15,472 nucleotides of DNA from an uncultured Lachnospiraceae bacterium. Lineage in GTDB: Bacteria; Bacillota; Clostridia; Lachnospirales; Lachnospiraceae. A program made the position numbers and the translations under genes. The notes beneath the pieces were generated by a model. It ran no database searches, was not told where the DNA came from, and worked only from the letters and a program-made list of their open reading frames with translations. The DNA lies in contig CAJUIS010000038.1 of NCBI GenBank assembly GCA_910586645.1, positions 1 to 15,472 of the forward strand. Reading direction: 5' to 3'. Of this stretch, positions 1 to 6,157 are shown one piece after another (within the stretch, counting starts at the first letter, position 1; each line of letters starts with the position of its first letter).

Positions 1-1
1 G

Positions 2-568
2 ACGCTTTCGGATCATGTGCTGAAAGCTGCAGGAGACACGCAGACGCCCCAGGGGGTTTTAATGGTTCTTACCATTCCGGAGTGGAATTTTGAGGAAATT
101 CTGAAACATAAGAAGGGATGTTATCTTTTTCTGGAAAACATTCAGGATCCGGGAAATCTGGGGACGATGATCCGCGCAGGAGAAGCGGCCGGCGTGACGG
201 CTGTCATTGCGGACAAAACGACGGTGGATTTATATAATCCGAAAACTGTGCGCGCCACGATGGGAAGCATTTTCAGGATGCCGTTTTTGGCGGCGGATGA
301 TTTTTATGGAACGATACAGACGATGAAAGAAGGCGGCGCGAAGATCTATGCGGCGCATTTAGATGGGAAGAAACTGTATGATGAGCCGGATTACCGGGAG
401 TCATGCGGGTTTTTAATTGGAAATGAAAGCAGCGGGCTGAGTGAAACGGCGGCCGCTCTTGCAGAGGAACGGATCCGGATCCCGATGCAGGGAGGCGTGG
501 AATCACTGAACGCCGCAATGGCGGCGGCTGTTTTGATGTATGAAGCGGACAGGCAGAGAAGGAGATAG
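2..568 (+). CDS. TrmH/SpoU family RNA 2'-O-methyltransferase, 3' part (5' end outside window)
   Basis: The frame is open from base 2, so the gene begins upstream of the window; the GTG at 17 is an internal valine, not the start. The first visible residues (SDHV..GDTQTPQG) resemble the end of the substrate-binding N-terminal domain of this family. The three SpoU/SPOUT motifs follow in order. Motif 1 is ENIQDPGNLGTMIR (about 134-178). Motif 2 is GFLIGNESSGLS (about 408-443). Motif 3 is RIPMQGGVESLNAAMA (about 475-525). Together they form the trefoil-knot site that binds S-adenosylmethionine and methylates a ribose 2'-OH in rRNA or tRNA. The target nucleotide cannot be told from this fragment (RlmB-, TsnR- or YsgA-like are all possible). 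It is probably co-transcribed with the next gene, whose start lies 3 bases after this stop. Confidence 0.9.
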   Translation, partial: TLSDHVLKAAGDTQTPQGVLMVLTIPEWNFEEILKHKKGCYLFLENIQDPGNLGTMIRAGEAAGVTAVIADKTTVDLYNPKTVRATMGSIFRMPFLAADDFYGTIQTMKEGGAKIYAAHLDGKKLYDEPDYRESCGFLIGNESSGLSETAAALAEERIRIPMQGGVESLNAAMAAAVLMYEADRQRRR

Positions 569-571
569 GAT

Positions 572-838
572 ATGTTTCGGATATGGGCGAAGGTAATAAA
601 AGAAAACCGCCTGATGAAAGACATGACGGTTGAAAACGATTCTTTGGATACAAGGACGCATAAGGTTTTTGCGGCATTGGAGGACATATGTTATGCGTTT
701 GATCTGGAGAAACCAATCTGGCTGGATGCAAATGTCAGTGAATTCAAACGTCATGCGGGGACAAGATTCACACAGGACAGCTTTATTGAACGCATTCCGT
801 TTGACTTTCTGGAAATCCAGGTGATTGAAGAGGATTGA
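572..838 (+). CDS. Small conserved hypothetical protein (88 aa)
   Basis: The ATG is preceded by AGGAGA (560-565), which lies inside the end of the methyltransferase gene, so the two are probably translationally coupled. The product is a soluble, charged 88-residue protein with no signal peptide and no membrane segment. Its sequence features (RTHKVFAALEDICYAFDL, PIWLDANVSEFKRH, DFLEIQVIEED) look like a small family I associate with Lachnospiraceae, but I know no function or domain name for it. The C-terminus is strongly acidic. The stop codon ends one base before the end of the opposing hydrolase gene, and I see no terminator between them. Confidence 0.75.
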   Translation: MFRIWAKVIKENRLMKDMTVENDSLDTRTHKVFAALEDICYAFDLEKPIWLDANVSEFKRHAGTRFTQDSFIERIPFDFLEIQVIEED

Positions 839-839
839 G

Positions 840-1505
840 TCAGGAATGCTTTTCAAAAAAATCATCCAGAAGGGGGAAAAGCTTCGGGCTGTGGACAACA
901 TAACTGAAGTGGTTTTCACCGAGCAGTATTTTGAGTGTGGAATTTGGGATTCCGTCTGCAATCCGTTTTGTTTCGCTTTTTTTGATGATGTCTTTTGCGC
1001 CTGCCAGAACCAGAGACGGAACGGTGATTTTTGAAAGCTCCGCTTTTGTAATGGAGGGTTCTTTGAGCATCAGACGGGCCAGGGGATTTTTGTTTTTCAG
1101 ATAGACGAGGCGGACGGAAAGTTTTGCGTAAAATTTCCAGCCGTAGGGCGTCAGGTTCGCTCCGCTTATGGCAAGACAGGAGAACAGAGCCGGGTACCGG
1201 ATGGCCGCAATCAGGCCGACGATGCCTCCGTCGCTGAAACCGTAAAAAGCAGGGCGCACCAGATCGAGAGCCTGAACGAAGGCGGCGACGTCTTCCGCCA
1301 TATCGGCATAGTGGTATTCGCTTACGGCGGCGCTCAGGCCGTGGCCCCGGCTGTCCATGGCGTAGACGGTGCGCTGTTTGGAGAGAGCGGGAATCAGGAC
1401 GTCAAAAATTTTATGCGTTTCACCGTTGCCGTGCACTAAAATGACAGGAGAGCCTTCTCCTGTTTTTTCGTAGTAGATTACTTGTCCGTTTAATTGAATA
1501 TACAT
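840..1505 (-). CDS. Alpha/beta hydrolase (221 aa)
   Basis: This is a cytoplasmic alpha/beta-hydrolase fold enzyme of ordinary length. The oxyanion-hole segment LVHGNGE lies at residues 23-29. The nucleophile elbow GFSDGG has Ser91. The acid is probably Asp172 (AGAKD) and the base His199 (GENHF), giving a full Ser-Asp-His triad. The family includes esterases, lipases, peptidases and C-C hydrolases; the substrate cannot be read from sequence. I chose the ATG at 1505 because MYIQLNGQVIYYEKTG is the usual N-terminus and GAAAGGAAAA lies upstream. A longer frame from the ATG at 1562 adds 19 basic residues but has no ribosome binding site. The gene is tail-to-tail with the preceding plus-strand gene, one base apart, and has its own promoter at 1587-1615. 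Confidence 0.88.
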   Translation of the reverse strand: MYIQLNGQVIYYEKTGEGSPVILVHGNGETHKIFDVLIPALSKQRTVYAMDSRGHGLSAAVSEYHYADMAEDVAAFVQALDLVRPAFYGFSDGGIVGLIAAIRYPALFSCLAISGANLTPYGWKFYAKLSVRLVYLKNKNPLARLMLKEPSITKAELSKITVPSLVLAGAKDIIKKSETKRIADGIPNSTLKILLGENHFSYVVHSPKLFPLLDDFFEKHS

Positions 1506-1586
1506 AGTTTGCCGTTTTTTCCTTTCTTTTTTCAATACAAGTATGTCTTTGGGGCGCCCCATTGCGGCCGTTCGGCCATTTCATAG

Positions 1587-1621
1587 AGTATAGCATACAT
1601 TTTCCATATCTTGAAGTGCAA
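1587..1621 (-). promoter_or_regulatory. Sigma-A promoter for the alpha/beta hydrolase
   Basis: Read on the minus strand, an extended -10 (TGC then TATACT, hexamer 1587-1592) is preceded by a 17-base spacer and a -35 of TTCAAG (1610-1615). An alternative pair is TTGCAC (1616-1621) with TATGCT (1592-1597), spacer 18. Transcription would start near 1580. The -35 lies on the same bases as the -35 of the divergent promoter. Confidence 0.6.
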
Positions 1622-1639
1622 AAAAAAGTTTGTTACAAT
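1611..1639 (+). promoter_or_regulatory. Sigma-A promoter for the 1679 membrane protein
   Basis: TTGAAG (1611-1616), a 17-base spacer, then TACAAT (1634-1639) preceded by TGT, an extended -10. The predicted start is near 1646, leaving a leader of about 33 bases. This -35 overlaps the -35 of the divergent hydrolase promoter almost completely. Confidence 0.6.
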
Positions 1640-1678
1640 TAGGAAAAGAAAGCGCGTGATGGGAGCCGGTGGATTAAT

Positions 1679-2107
1679 ATGGAAAAAAAAGATTTGGAAG
1701 TATGGGAAATTGTGACAGAGGTTTTGACAGCGGCAGCGGCAGTTGTGTTTTTTGGCCTGCAGGTTTATTATAGATATCTATATGAAAGCGGAATTGTGAC
1801 GCTCCTGTATCATTTGCTCCCGGTTCTGCTTTTGTATACGGGTATGACGGTTCTTCAGATGTTTCCGGAATTTTTAAACGGGAGAGGGAGCGAGCCGCTT
1901 CTTGGAAAAGTCCGCATTTATGCGATCCGTATGGTAAGAAATATCAAGTTTCTGCTTGTGCTTGGAATGCTGATCCCATCGGTCGGGGATGCGGTTGGAG
2001 CCGGCGTCAATGCTGCGTACAGCCTGCTGGTTATGGCGGGGATCCTTCTGGATATCGGTTATTATCTGTACCGGATTTTTCAATATAATTCAAAGAAAAA
2101 GAAATGA
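1679..2107 (+). CDS. Hypothetical four-helix membrane protein (142 aa)
   Basis: I do not recognise the family. The sequence predicts about four membrane segments at residues roughly 9-28, 38-60, 88-107 and 111-133. The N-terminus is short and charged, and the tail ends in several lysines, as expected for a cytoplasmic C-terminus. There is no signal peptide cleavage site and no catalytic motif. The start is the first ATG after GGGAG (1661-1665) and GGTGG (1670-1674 region); the binding site is not strong. It has its own promoter and appears monocistronic. Because it shares a control region with the alpha/beta hydrolase, the two may be co-regulated, but nothing else links them functionally. Confidence 0.7.
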   Translation: MEKKDLEVWEIVTEVLTAAAAVVFFGLQVYYRYLYESGIVTLLYHLLPVLLLYTGMTVLQMFPEFLNGRGSEPLLGKVRIYAIRMVRNIKFLLVLGMLIPSVGDAVGAGVNAAYSLLVMAGILLDIGYYLYRIFQYNSKKKK

Positions 2108-2135
2108 AAAAACTGCCGCAGAACTTTGCGGCAGT
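2107..2135 (-). terminator. Intrinsic terminator, best on the minus strand
   Basis: ACTGCCGCA (2112-2120) pairs with TGCGGCAGT (2127-2135) around a 6-base loop, a perfect 9-bp stem. Read on the minus strand it is followed by six T (complement of 2107-2112), so it should stop transcripts leaving the cold-shock gene. In the plus direction the stem is followed only by GATTCATTTAATC, so termination of the 1679 gene would be weaker. Confidence 0.75.
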
Positions 2136-2234
2136 GATTCATTTAATCATTTTCTGTTCGATATCTTAATCATGGATATATATTATGAAAAAGGTACGGT
2201 TGAAAAGTTGCTGATTAAGTTGAAAATAAAAAAA

Positions 2235-2438
2235 TTAGTTTATAACTGTTACGTTGGTTGCCTGTGGGCCTTTTGCACCGTCAACTACTTCGAATTCAAC
2301 AGCGGCGCCTTCCTCCAGAGATTTAAAGCCGTCCATGTTGAGTCCTGAATAATGAACGAATACATCGCTGCCGGATTCGTCAGAGATAAATCCATAGCCC
2401 TTCTGGTTATTAAACCATTTTACTGTACCTTTGTTCAT
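2235..2438 (-). CDS. Cold-shock domain protein (CspA/CspB family)
   Basis: This 67-residue protein is a single cold-shock domain, the normal length for the family. Both RNA-binding motifs are intact: RNP1 KGYGFI (residues 13-18) and RNP2 VFVHY (26-30). The N-terminus MNKGTVKWFN and the end GPQATNV are also typical. Such proteins bind single-stranded RNA and DNA in the cytoplasm and act as RNA chaperones, at low temperature or constitutively. The start is fixed by GGAGGT six bases upstream of the ATG. It has its own promoter (2488-2516) and a terminator about 100 bases downstream. Genomes carry several paralogues, so I give no gene symbol. Confidence 0.96.
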   Translation of the reverse strand: MNKGTVKWFNNQKGYGFISDESGSDVFVHYSGLNMDGFKSLEEGAAVEFEVVDGAKGPQATNVTVIN

Positions 2439-2487
2439 CGCAGTACCTCCAATAATATAATCTATGCCGTTCTTTTAGCACTTCACA

Positions 2488-2516
2488 ACTATAGCATAAG
2501 GTTTTTGAAAAGTAAA
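2488..2516 (-). promoter_or_regulatory. Sigma-A promoter of the cold-shock gene
   Basis: Minus strand: -35 TTTACT (2511-2516), 17-base spacer, extended -10 TGC TATAGT (hexamer 2488-2493). The predicted 5' untranslated region is about 42 bases, too short for the long cold-responsive leader of E. coli cspA. Confidence 0.6.
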
Positions 2517-2524
2517 GCGAAAAT

Positions 2525-3028
2525 TTAAAGTTCTTCAAAAGCAATTGCATATTTATTCAGAAATTTTTTTACCAGCAAATCCCATTCCTGATCCAGGGTA
2601 TGATCCATGGAAAAAGAGGCATAGGAGATTCCGGTTGTCAAAAGAAGCTGTCCGTTTTGGAATGTGAGATTTAAGAAAATCCCTTTGATGTCGGATTCGG
2701 TAAACCCGCTTTCGGAGTGCAAAAGCGTATTGGCTGTATTTTGGGGAGAGAGCATCAGGATGAATTTAAAAGACACGGGAGTATGGCTGCCCCGGATAAG
2801 CTGATAGCAAATGGGACGGAGTTTTGCATAAGGGAGTATTTTAGCGTCAGAAAGGTTCTGTTCATCAAGCTCTTCTTTTGTGTAAAAAGAAGCGTTGATA
2901 CGCCCGTCTATGGAAAAGGTGGCTTCTTTTGCTACAGAGGCTTCCAGAAGCAGGAAGCGGTCAAAAATCTCACTGCAGAGAAGCTGGTTCATAAAAGTTT
3001 TTTTATCGGAAAGCCTTAATGCGATCAT
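2525..3028 (-). CDS. DUF5721-like protein (167 aa)
   Basis: The sequence MIALRLSDKKTFMNQLLCSEIFDRFLLLEAS fits my memory of the DUF5721 family, found mostly in Lachnospiraceae and of unknown function. It is a soluble protein of the usual size, without signal peptide, membrane segment or metal-binding motif. I chose the ATG at 3028 because GAGGTG lies six bases upstream; an in-frame GTG at 3037 overlaps that binding site and is an unlikely start. The gene is followed within about 10 bases by the cold-shock promoter, and I see no terminator between them, so read-through into the cold-shock gene is possible. It has its own promoter region facing the lipoprotein gene. Confidence 0.65.
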   Translation of the reverse strand: MIALRLSDKKTFMNQLLCSEIFDRFLLLEASVAKEATFSIDGRINASFYTKEELDEQNLSDAKILPYAKLRPICYQLIRGSHTPVSFKFILMLSPQNTANTLLHSESGFTESDIKGIFLNLTFQNGQLLLTTGISYASFSMDHTLDQEWDLLVKKFLNKYAIAFEEL

Positions 3029-3061
3029 GTTCTGCACCTCATTTTCATTGTGAATGGATAT

Positions 3062-3091
3062 ATTTTAGCACAAGTTCCTTGAAAAATCCAA
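3062..3091 (-). promoter_or_regulatory. Probable promoter of the DUF5721-like gene
   Basis: Minus strand: extended -10 TGC TAAAAT (hexamer 3062-3067) with a poor -35 TTGGAT (3086-3091) at an 18-base spacing. The -35 lies in the spacer of the divergent plus-strand promoter. Confidence 0.45.
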
Positions 3092-3106
3092 AAAATATAG
3101 TAGAAT
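3079..3106 (+). promoter_or_regulatory. Probable promoter of the transglutaminase-like lipoprotein
   Basis: TTGAAA (3079-3084), 16-base spacer, TAGAAT (3101-3106). The predicted start near 3113 leaves a leader of about 25 bases that contains the GGAGG site. Confidence 0.5.
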
Positions 3107-3137
3107 ACATTTTATATGACGATGTATGGAGGCGATT

Positions 3138-4379
3138 ATGGGAACTAAAGTGACAGAGAAACTCCGCAGAGCGGCGCTTCTGGCAGGATTTGCAGCGCTT
3201 TTGTCAGGCTGCGGACGGCTGGAAAAAAACGGGGATTTTCAGATGGAAATCTCCCGGCGGGAAATGAAAACGGAAAGGCAAAAAGGCAGGGAAGAGAAAA
3301 TTGTGCCGGAAACGGAGGAACCGCAGGAAGAAGAGACAACAGAGGCGCCTGAAGGGACAGAAGAGGATTCCCCGGGAGCGGCGATCGTAAACGAAGAAGA
3401 CTATGCTTACCTTACATTGGAAGAAGAGGAAAAAAAGGTGTATGGGGAAGTCCTGACGGCGATTTTGGAGCACAGGGAGAGTGTAGAGGTTTCCACACTG
3501 GACAAGGAAGTTCTGGAAAAAGTATATAAAGCTGTTTTTGCGGATTATGGCGGACTTTACTGGGTATCCGGATATATCTATACGCAGCATACAAGAAACG
3601 GCGAGCTGACAAGCATGGAGTTTTCACCGAAATATACGATGGATTATGAAGAGCGCAAAAGGATCCAGCAGCAGATAGACGCATCCGTAGAGGAGCTTTT
3701 GGCGGGAATTTCCATTACGGATTCCGATTATGAAAAGGCCAAATATGTATTTGAAGTTCTGGTTCAGAACGTGGATTATGACGTTTCTGCGGAAAACAGC
3801 CAGAATATTATCAGTGCGTTTTTAAACCGTGCGACCGTTTGTCAGGGCTATGCCTGCGCAACGCAGTATCTTTTGCGTCTGCTGGGAATCCAGAGTGTGA
3901 TCGTGACGGGAAATGCGAACGGGGAATCTCACGCATGGAATCTTGTGCGTCTGAACGGCAGATATTATTATATGGACACCACATGGGGCAATTCCAGATA
4001 TCTGAGTAATTCCAGTGAAATGGAGAAATATGTAAATTACAATTATCTGGCGATTACTACGGAAGAAATCAGCAGAACGCATACAATTGACAACAGTTTT
4101 GCGCTGCCGGAGTGCACCAGTATGGAAGATAATTATTTTATAAGGGAAAACCGTTACTTTTCCGAATGGAATCCGGAGGCGGTCGGAGCCGTTTTAACAG
4201 AGGTATGGAATGCGGGAGGCGGAGATGCTTCCGTTAAGTTTGCTTCCAAGGGGCTTTATGAACGGGCGCTGGATTATTTTATTGCCCAGCAGTATATTGC
4301 GGATTACTGTGAAAATATTTCTTCTATATATTATTTGGAAGATGAGGAATTATATGTGCTGACGTTTCACTTTTTCTAA
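3138..4379 (+). CDS. Lipoprotein with transglutaminase-like (papain-fold) domain (413 aa)
   Basis: The start at 3138 is set by GGAGG (3128-3132) five bases upstream; an ATG at 3126 would overlap that site. A basic N-region and hydrophobic core end in the lipobox LLSGC, predicting cleavage before Cys25 and lipid anchoring on the outer face of the membrane. Residues about 35-80 are a Glu/Lys-rich linker. The C-terminal half carries a transglutaminase-like triad: Cys235 in TVCQGYA, His265 in ESHAWN, Asp280 in MDTTWG. This fold occurs in bacterial cysteine proteases and cell-wall-associated proteins as well as true transglutaminases, so the reaction is not known. It lies immediately upstream of the scfA promoter with no clear terminator between, but I see no proof of a functional link. 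Confidence 0.88.
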   Translation: MGTKVTEKLRRAALLAGFAALLSGCGRLEKNGDFQMEISRREMKTERQKGREEKIVPETEEPQEEETTEAPEGTEEDSPGAAIVNEEDYAYLTLEEEEKKVYGEVLTAILEHRESVEVSTLDKEVLEKVYKAVFADYGGLYWVSGYIYTQHTRNGELTSMEFSPKYTMDYEERKRIQQQIDASVEELLAGISITDSDYEKAKYVFEVLVQNVDYDVSAENSQNIISAFLNRATVCQGYACATQYLLRLLGIQSVIVTGNANGESHAWNLVRLNGRYYYMDTTWGNSRYLSNSSEMEKYVNYNYLAITTEEISRTHTIDNSFALPECTSMEDNYFIRENRYFSEWNPEAVGAVLTEVWNAGGGDASVKFASKGLYERALDYFIAQQYIADYCENISSIYYLEDEELYVLTFHFF

Positions 4380-4398
4380 GAATTTAACACAAAAACGC

Positions 4399-4427
4399 TT
4401 TTCAGATACAACTACTTGTGCTATAAT
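4399..4427 (+). promoter_or_regulatory. Sigma-A promoter of scfA
   Basis: TTTTCA (4399-4404), 17-base spacer, then a consensus TATAAT (4422-4427) preceded by TGC, an extended -10. It starts 20 bases after the lipoprotein stop. The predicted start is near 4434, about 48 bases before the scfA ATG. Confidence 0.75.
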
Positions 4428-4481
4428 GTGTTTCGAATATGAACCGGAGAGTTCTTTATTAAGAGAAAAGGAGATTTTATT

Positions 4482-4625
4482 ATGAAACATGTAAAGACCT
4501 TAAATACAAAGAAATTACAGAGCACCATAAAAAAAGGCGGTTGCGGCGAATGCCAGACTTCCTGTCAGTCAGCGTGCAAGACATCCTGCACCGTAGGAAA
4601 CCAGACATGTGAGAACGGCAAATAA
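4482..4625 (+). CDS. scfA: SCIFF ranthipeptide precursor (six-cysteine peptide, 47 aa)
   Basis: The peptide begins MKHVKTLNTKKLQ and has six cysteines (21, 24, 28, 32, 36, 43) in a Gly/Thr/Ser/Gln-rich C-terminal half, the signature of the 'six cysteines in forty-five residues' family. The N-terminal half is the leader bound by the maturase. In the Clostridium thermocellum homologue CteA the radical SAM enzyme links Cys32 to Thr37; both residues are at the same positions here (my alignment from memory). The start follows AAGGAG (4468-4473) with an 8-base spacing. The gene is too short for many gene finders. It has its own promoter and is separated from its maturase by two hairpins, which may keep peptide mRNA in excess. 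The mature product's role in Clostridia is thought to involve signalling or growth control. Confidence 0.95.
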   Translation: MKHVKTLNTKKLQSTIKKGGCGECQTSCQSACKTSCTVGNQTCENGK

Positions 4626-4650
4626 GAATTGCCCAAATTACATAAATGCG

Positions 4651-4673
4651 GACCGTGCGCACAGCGTGCGGTC
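4651..4673 (+). other. Hairpin between scfA and scfB
   Basis: GACCGTGCGC (4651-4660) pairs with GCGTGCGGTC (4664-4673) over 10 bp including two G-U pairs, with a 3-base loop. The sequence after it is ATTTATTCGTTATT, only a weak U-tract. It could protect the 3' end of scfA mRNA or act as a weak terminator. Confidence 0.6.
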
Positions 4674-4699
4674 ATTTATTCGTTATTCCTGCGGACGGC

Positions 4700-4723
4700 A
4701 AACCGGCGGATTTACCGGTTTTT
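4700..4723 (+). terminator. Terminator-like hairpin between scfA and scfB
   Basis: AAACCGG (4700-4706) pairs with CCGGTTT (4715-4721) around an 8-base loop and runs into five T (4719-4723). The stem is short (7 bp), so partial termination is likely. I see no separate promoter before scfB, which implies that read-through supplies the maturase and secDF. Confidence 0.6.
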
Positions 4724-4774
4724 CTGACTGACGCAGGCATTCTTGCTGATTTAACGGAAGAGAGGAATACTTGA

Positions 4775-6157
4775 GTGGTTCACCAGTATAAAAACAACGG
4801 TTATAATATTGTTCTGGATGTGGAGAGCGGAGCGGTGCACGTCGTAGATGACGCCGCTTATGAAGTCATAGCTTTGTGGGAGACATATACGCGGGAAGAG
4901 ATTGTAAAGCGGCTGAGTCAGGATTATGAAGAAGCTGAAATCTGTGAAGCGATAGAAGAAGTGGCCGCTCTGGAAAAAGAAGAAGAGCTTTTTACAAAGG
5001 ACGGATACGAAGGCTATATGGAGGACTTTAAGGCGAGAAAGACGGCAGTGAAGGCGCTTTGTCTGCATATTGCCCATGACTGCAATTTAAAGTGCAGGTA
5101 TTGTTTTGCGGAAGAAGGCGAATACCATGGAAAAAGGGCTCTGATGTCCTATGAAACCGGAAAGGCCGCGCTTGATTTTCTGATTGCAAATTCCGGCGCC
5201 AGAAGGAATCTGGAAGTGGACTTTTTTGGCGGAGAGCCGACGCTTAATTTTCAGACAGTGAAAGACCTTGTTGCATATGGAAGGGAGCAGGAGAAGCTTC
5301 ACAAGAAAAATTTCCGGTTTACCCTGACGACGAACGGCGTTCTTTTAAATGATGAAATCATGGAATTTGCCAACCGGGAGATGGCGAACGTCGTTTTAAG
5401 CATTGACGGACGCAGGGAAGTCAATGACAGGATGCGGCCATTTGCGGGGGGCGGCGGGAGTTATGATTTGATTGTGCCGAAATTCAGGAAATTTGCAGAC
5501 AGCAGAAATCAGACGAATTATTATGTACGGGGTACGTACACACATCATAATCTGGACTTTTCCAGGGATGTTCTGCATCTTCTGGAGCTTGGATTTAAGC
5601 AGATTTCCGTGGAGCCTGTCGTGGCAAAAGAGACGGATGACTATGCAATCCGAAAGGAGGATCTGCCGAAACTCTTTGAAGAATATGACGGGCTTGCGGC
5701 AGAGATGGTAAGACGGCATAAACATGGAGAAGAGTTTAATTTTTTCCATTTTATGATAGATTTGGAGGGAGGCCCCTGCGTTGCGAAACGGCTTTCGGGC
5801 TGCGGTTCGGGAACGGAGTATCTTGCAGTAACGCCCTGGGGGGATTTCTATCCATGCCACCAGTTTGTGGGCAATGAAAAGTTTTACATGGGAAATGTGA
5901 AGGAAGGCATAACGAATACGGACATCCGGGATCAGTTTAAAAGCTGCAACGTCTATGCGAAAGAGGAGTGCAGGACATGCTTTGCAAAGTTTTACTGCAG
6001 CGGAGGCTGTGCGGCAAATGCTTATAATTTCCATGGAGACATTCTTCATGTCTACGACATCGGGTGCGCATTACAGAAAAAACGTGTCGAATGCGCAATT
6101 ATGATAAAAGCTGCAGAGGCATTTGAAAAAGAGGAAAGAAAGGAAGAGGCGAGATGA
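4775..6157 (+). CDS. scfB: SCIFF-specific radical SAM maturase (460 aa)
   Basis: The N-terminus MVHQYKNNGYNIVLDVESG is characteristic of thioether-forming SCIFF maturases; residues about 1-90 form the peptide-recognition (RRE-like) region. The radical SAM cluster motif CNLKCRYC supplies Cys103, Cys107 and Cys110. FFGGEPTLN and the segment around LSIDG follow in the barrel. The C-terminal SPASM part from about Cys335 (GGPC, LSGCGSG, FYPCHQF, CNVYAKEECRTCFAKFYC, GGC) supplies ligands for two auxiliary [4Fe-4S] clusters. The enzyme cleaves SAM to a 5'-deoxyadenosyl radical and joins Cys sulfur to a residue of the precursor. Translation starts at GTG: an in-frame TGA lies directly upstream (4772-4774) and AGAGG lies at 4761-4765. 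Its stop overlaps the secDF start (ATGA), so the two are translationally coupled. Confidence 0.96.
   Translation: MVHQYKNNGYNIVLDVESGAVHVVDDAAYEVIALWETYTREEIVKRLSQDYEEAEICEAIEEVAALEKEEELFTKDGYEGYMEDFKARKTAVKALCLHIAHDCNLKCRYCFAEEGEYHGKRALMSYETGKAALDFLIANSGARRNLEVDFFGGEPTLNFQTVKDLVAYGREQEKLHKKNFRFTLTTNGVLLNDEIMEFANREMANVVLSIDGRREVNDRMRPFAGGGGSYDLIVPKFRKFADSRNQTNYYVRGTYTHHNLDFSRDVLHLLELGFKQISVEPVVAKETDDYAIRKEDLPKLFEEYDGLAAEMVRRHKHGEEFNFFHFMIDLEGGPCVAKRLSGCGSGTEYLAVTPWGDFYPCHQFVGNEKFYMGNVKEGITNTDIRDQFKSCNVYAKEECRTCFAKFYCSGGCAANAYNFHGDILHVYDIGCALQKKRVECAIMIKAAEAFEKEERKEEAR

Noticed and set aside
5396..6049. 217-codon open frame antisense to scfB
   Set aside because: The sense strand encodes all radical SAM and SPASM motifs without a break.
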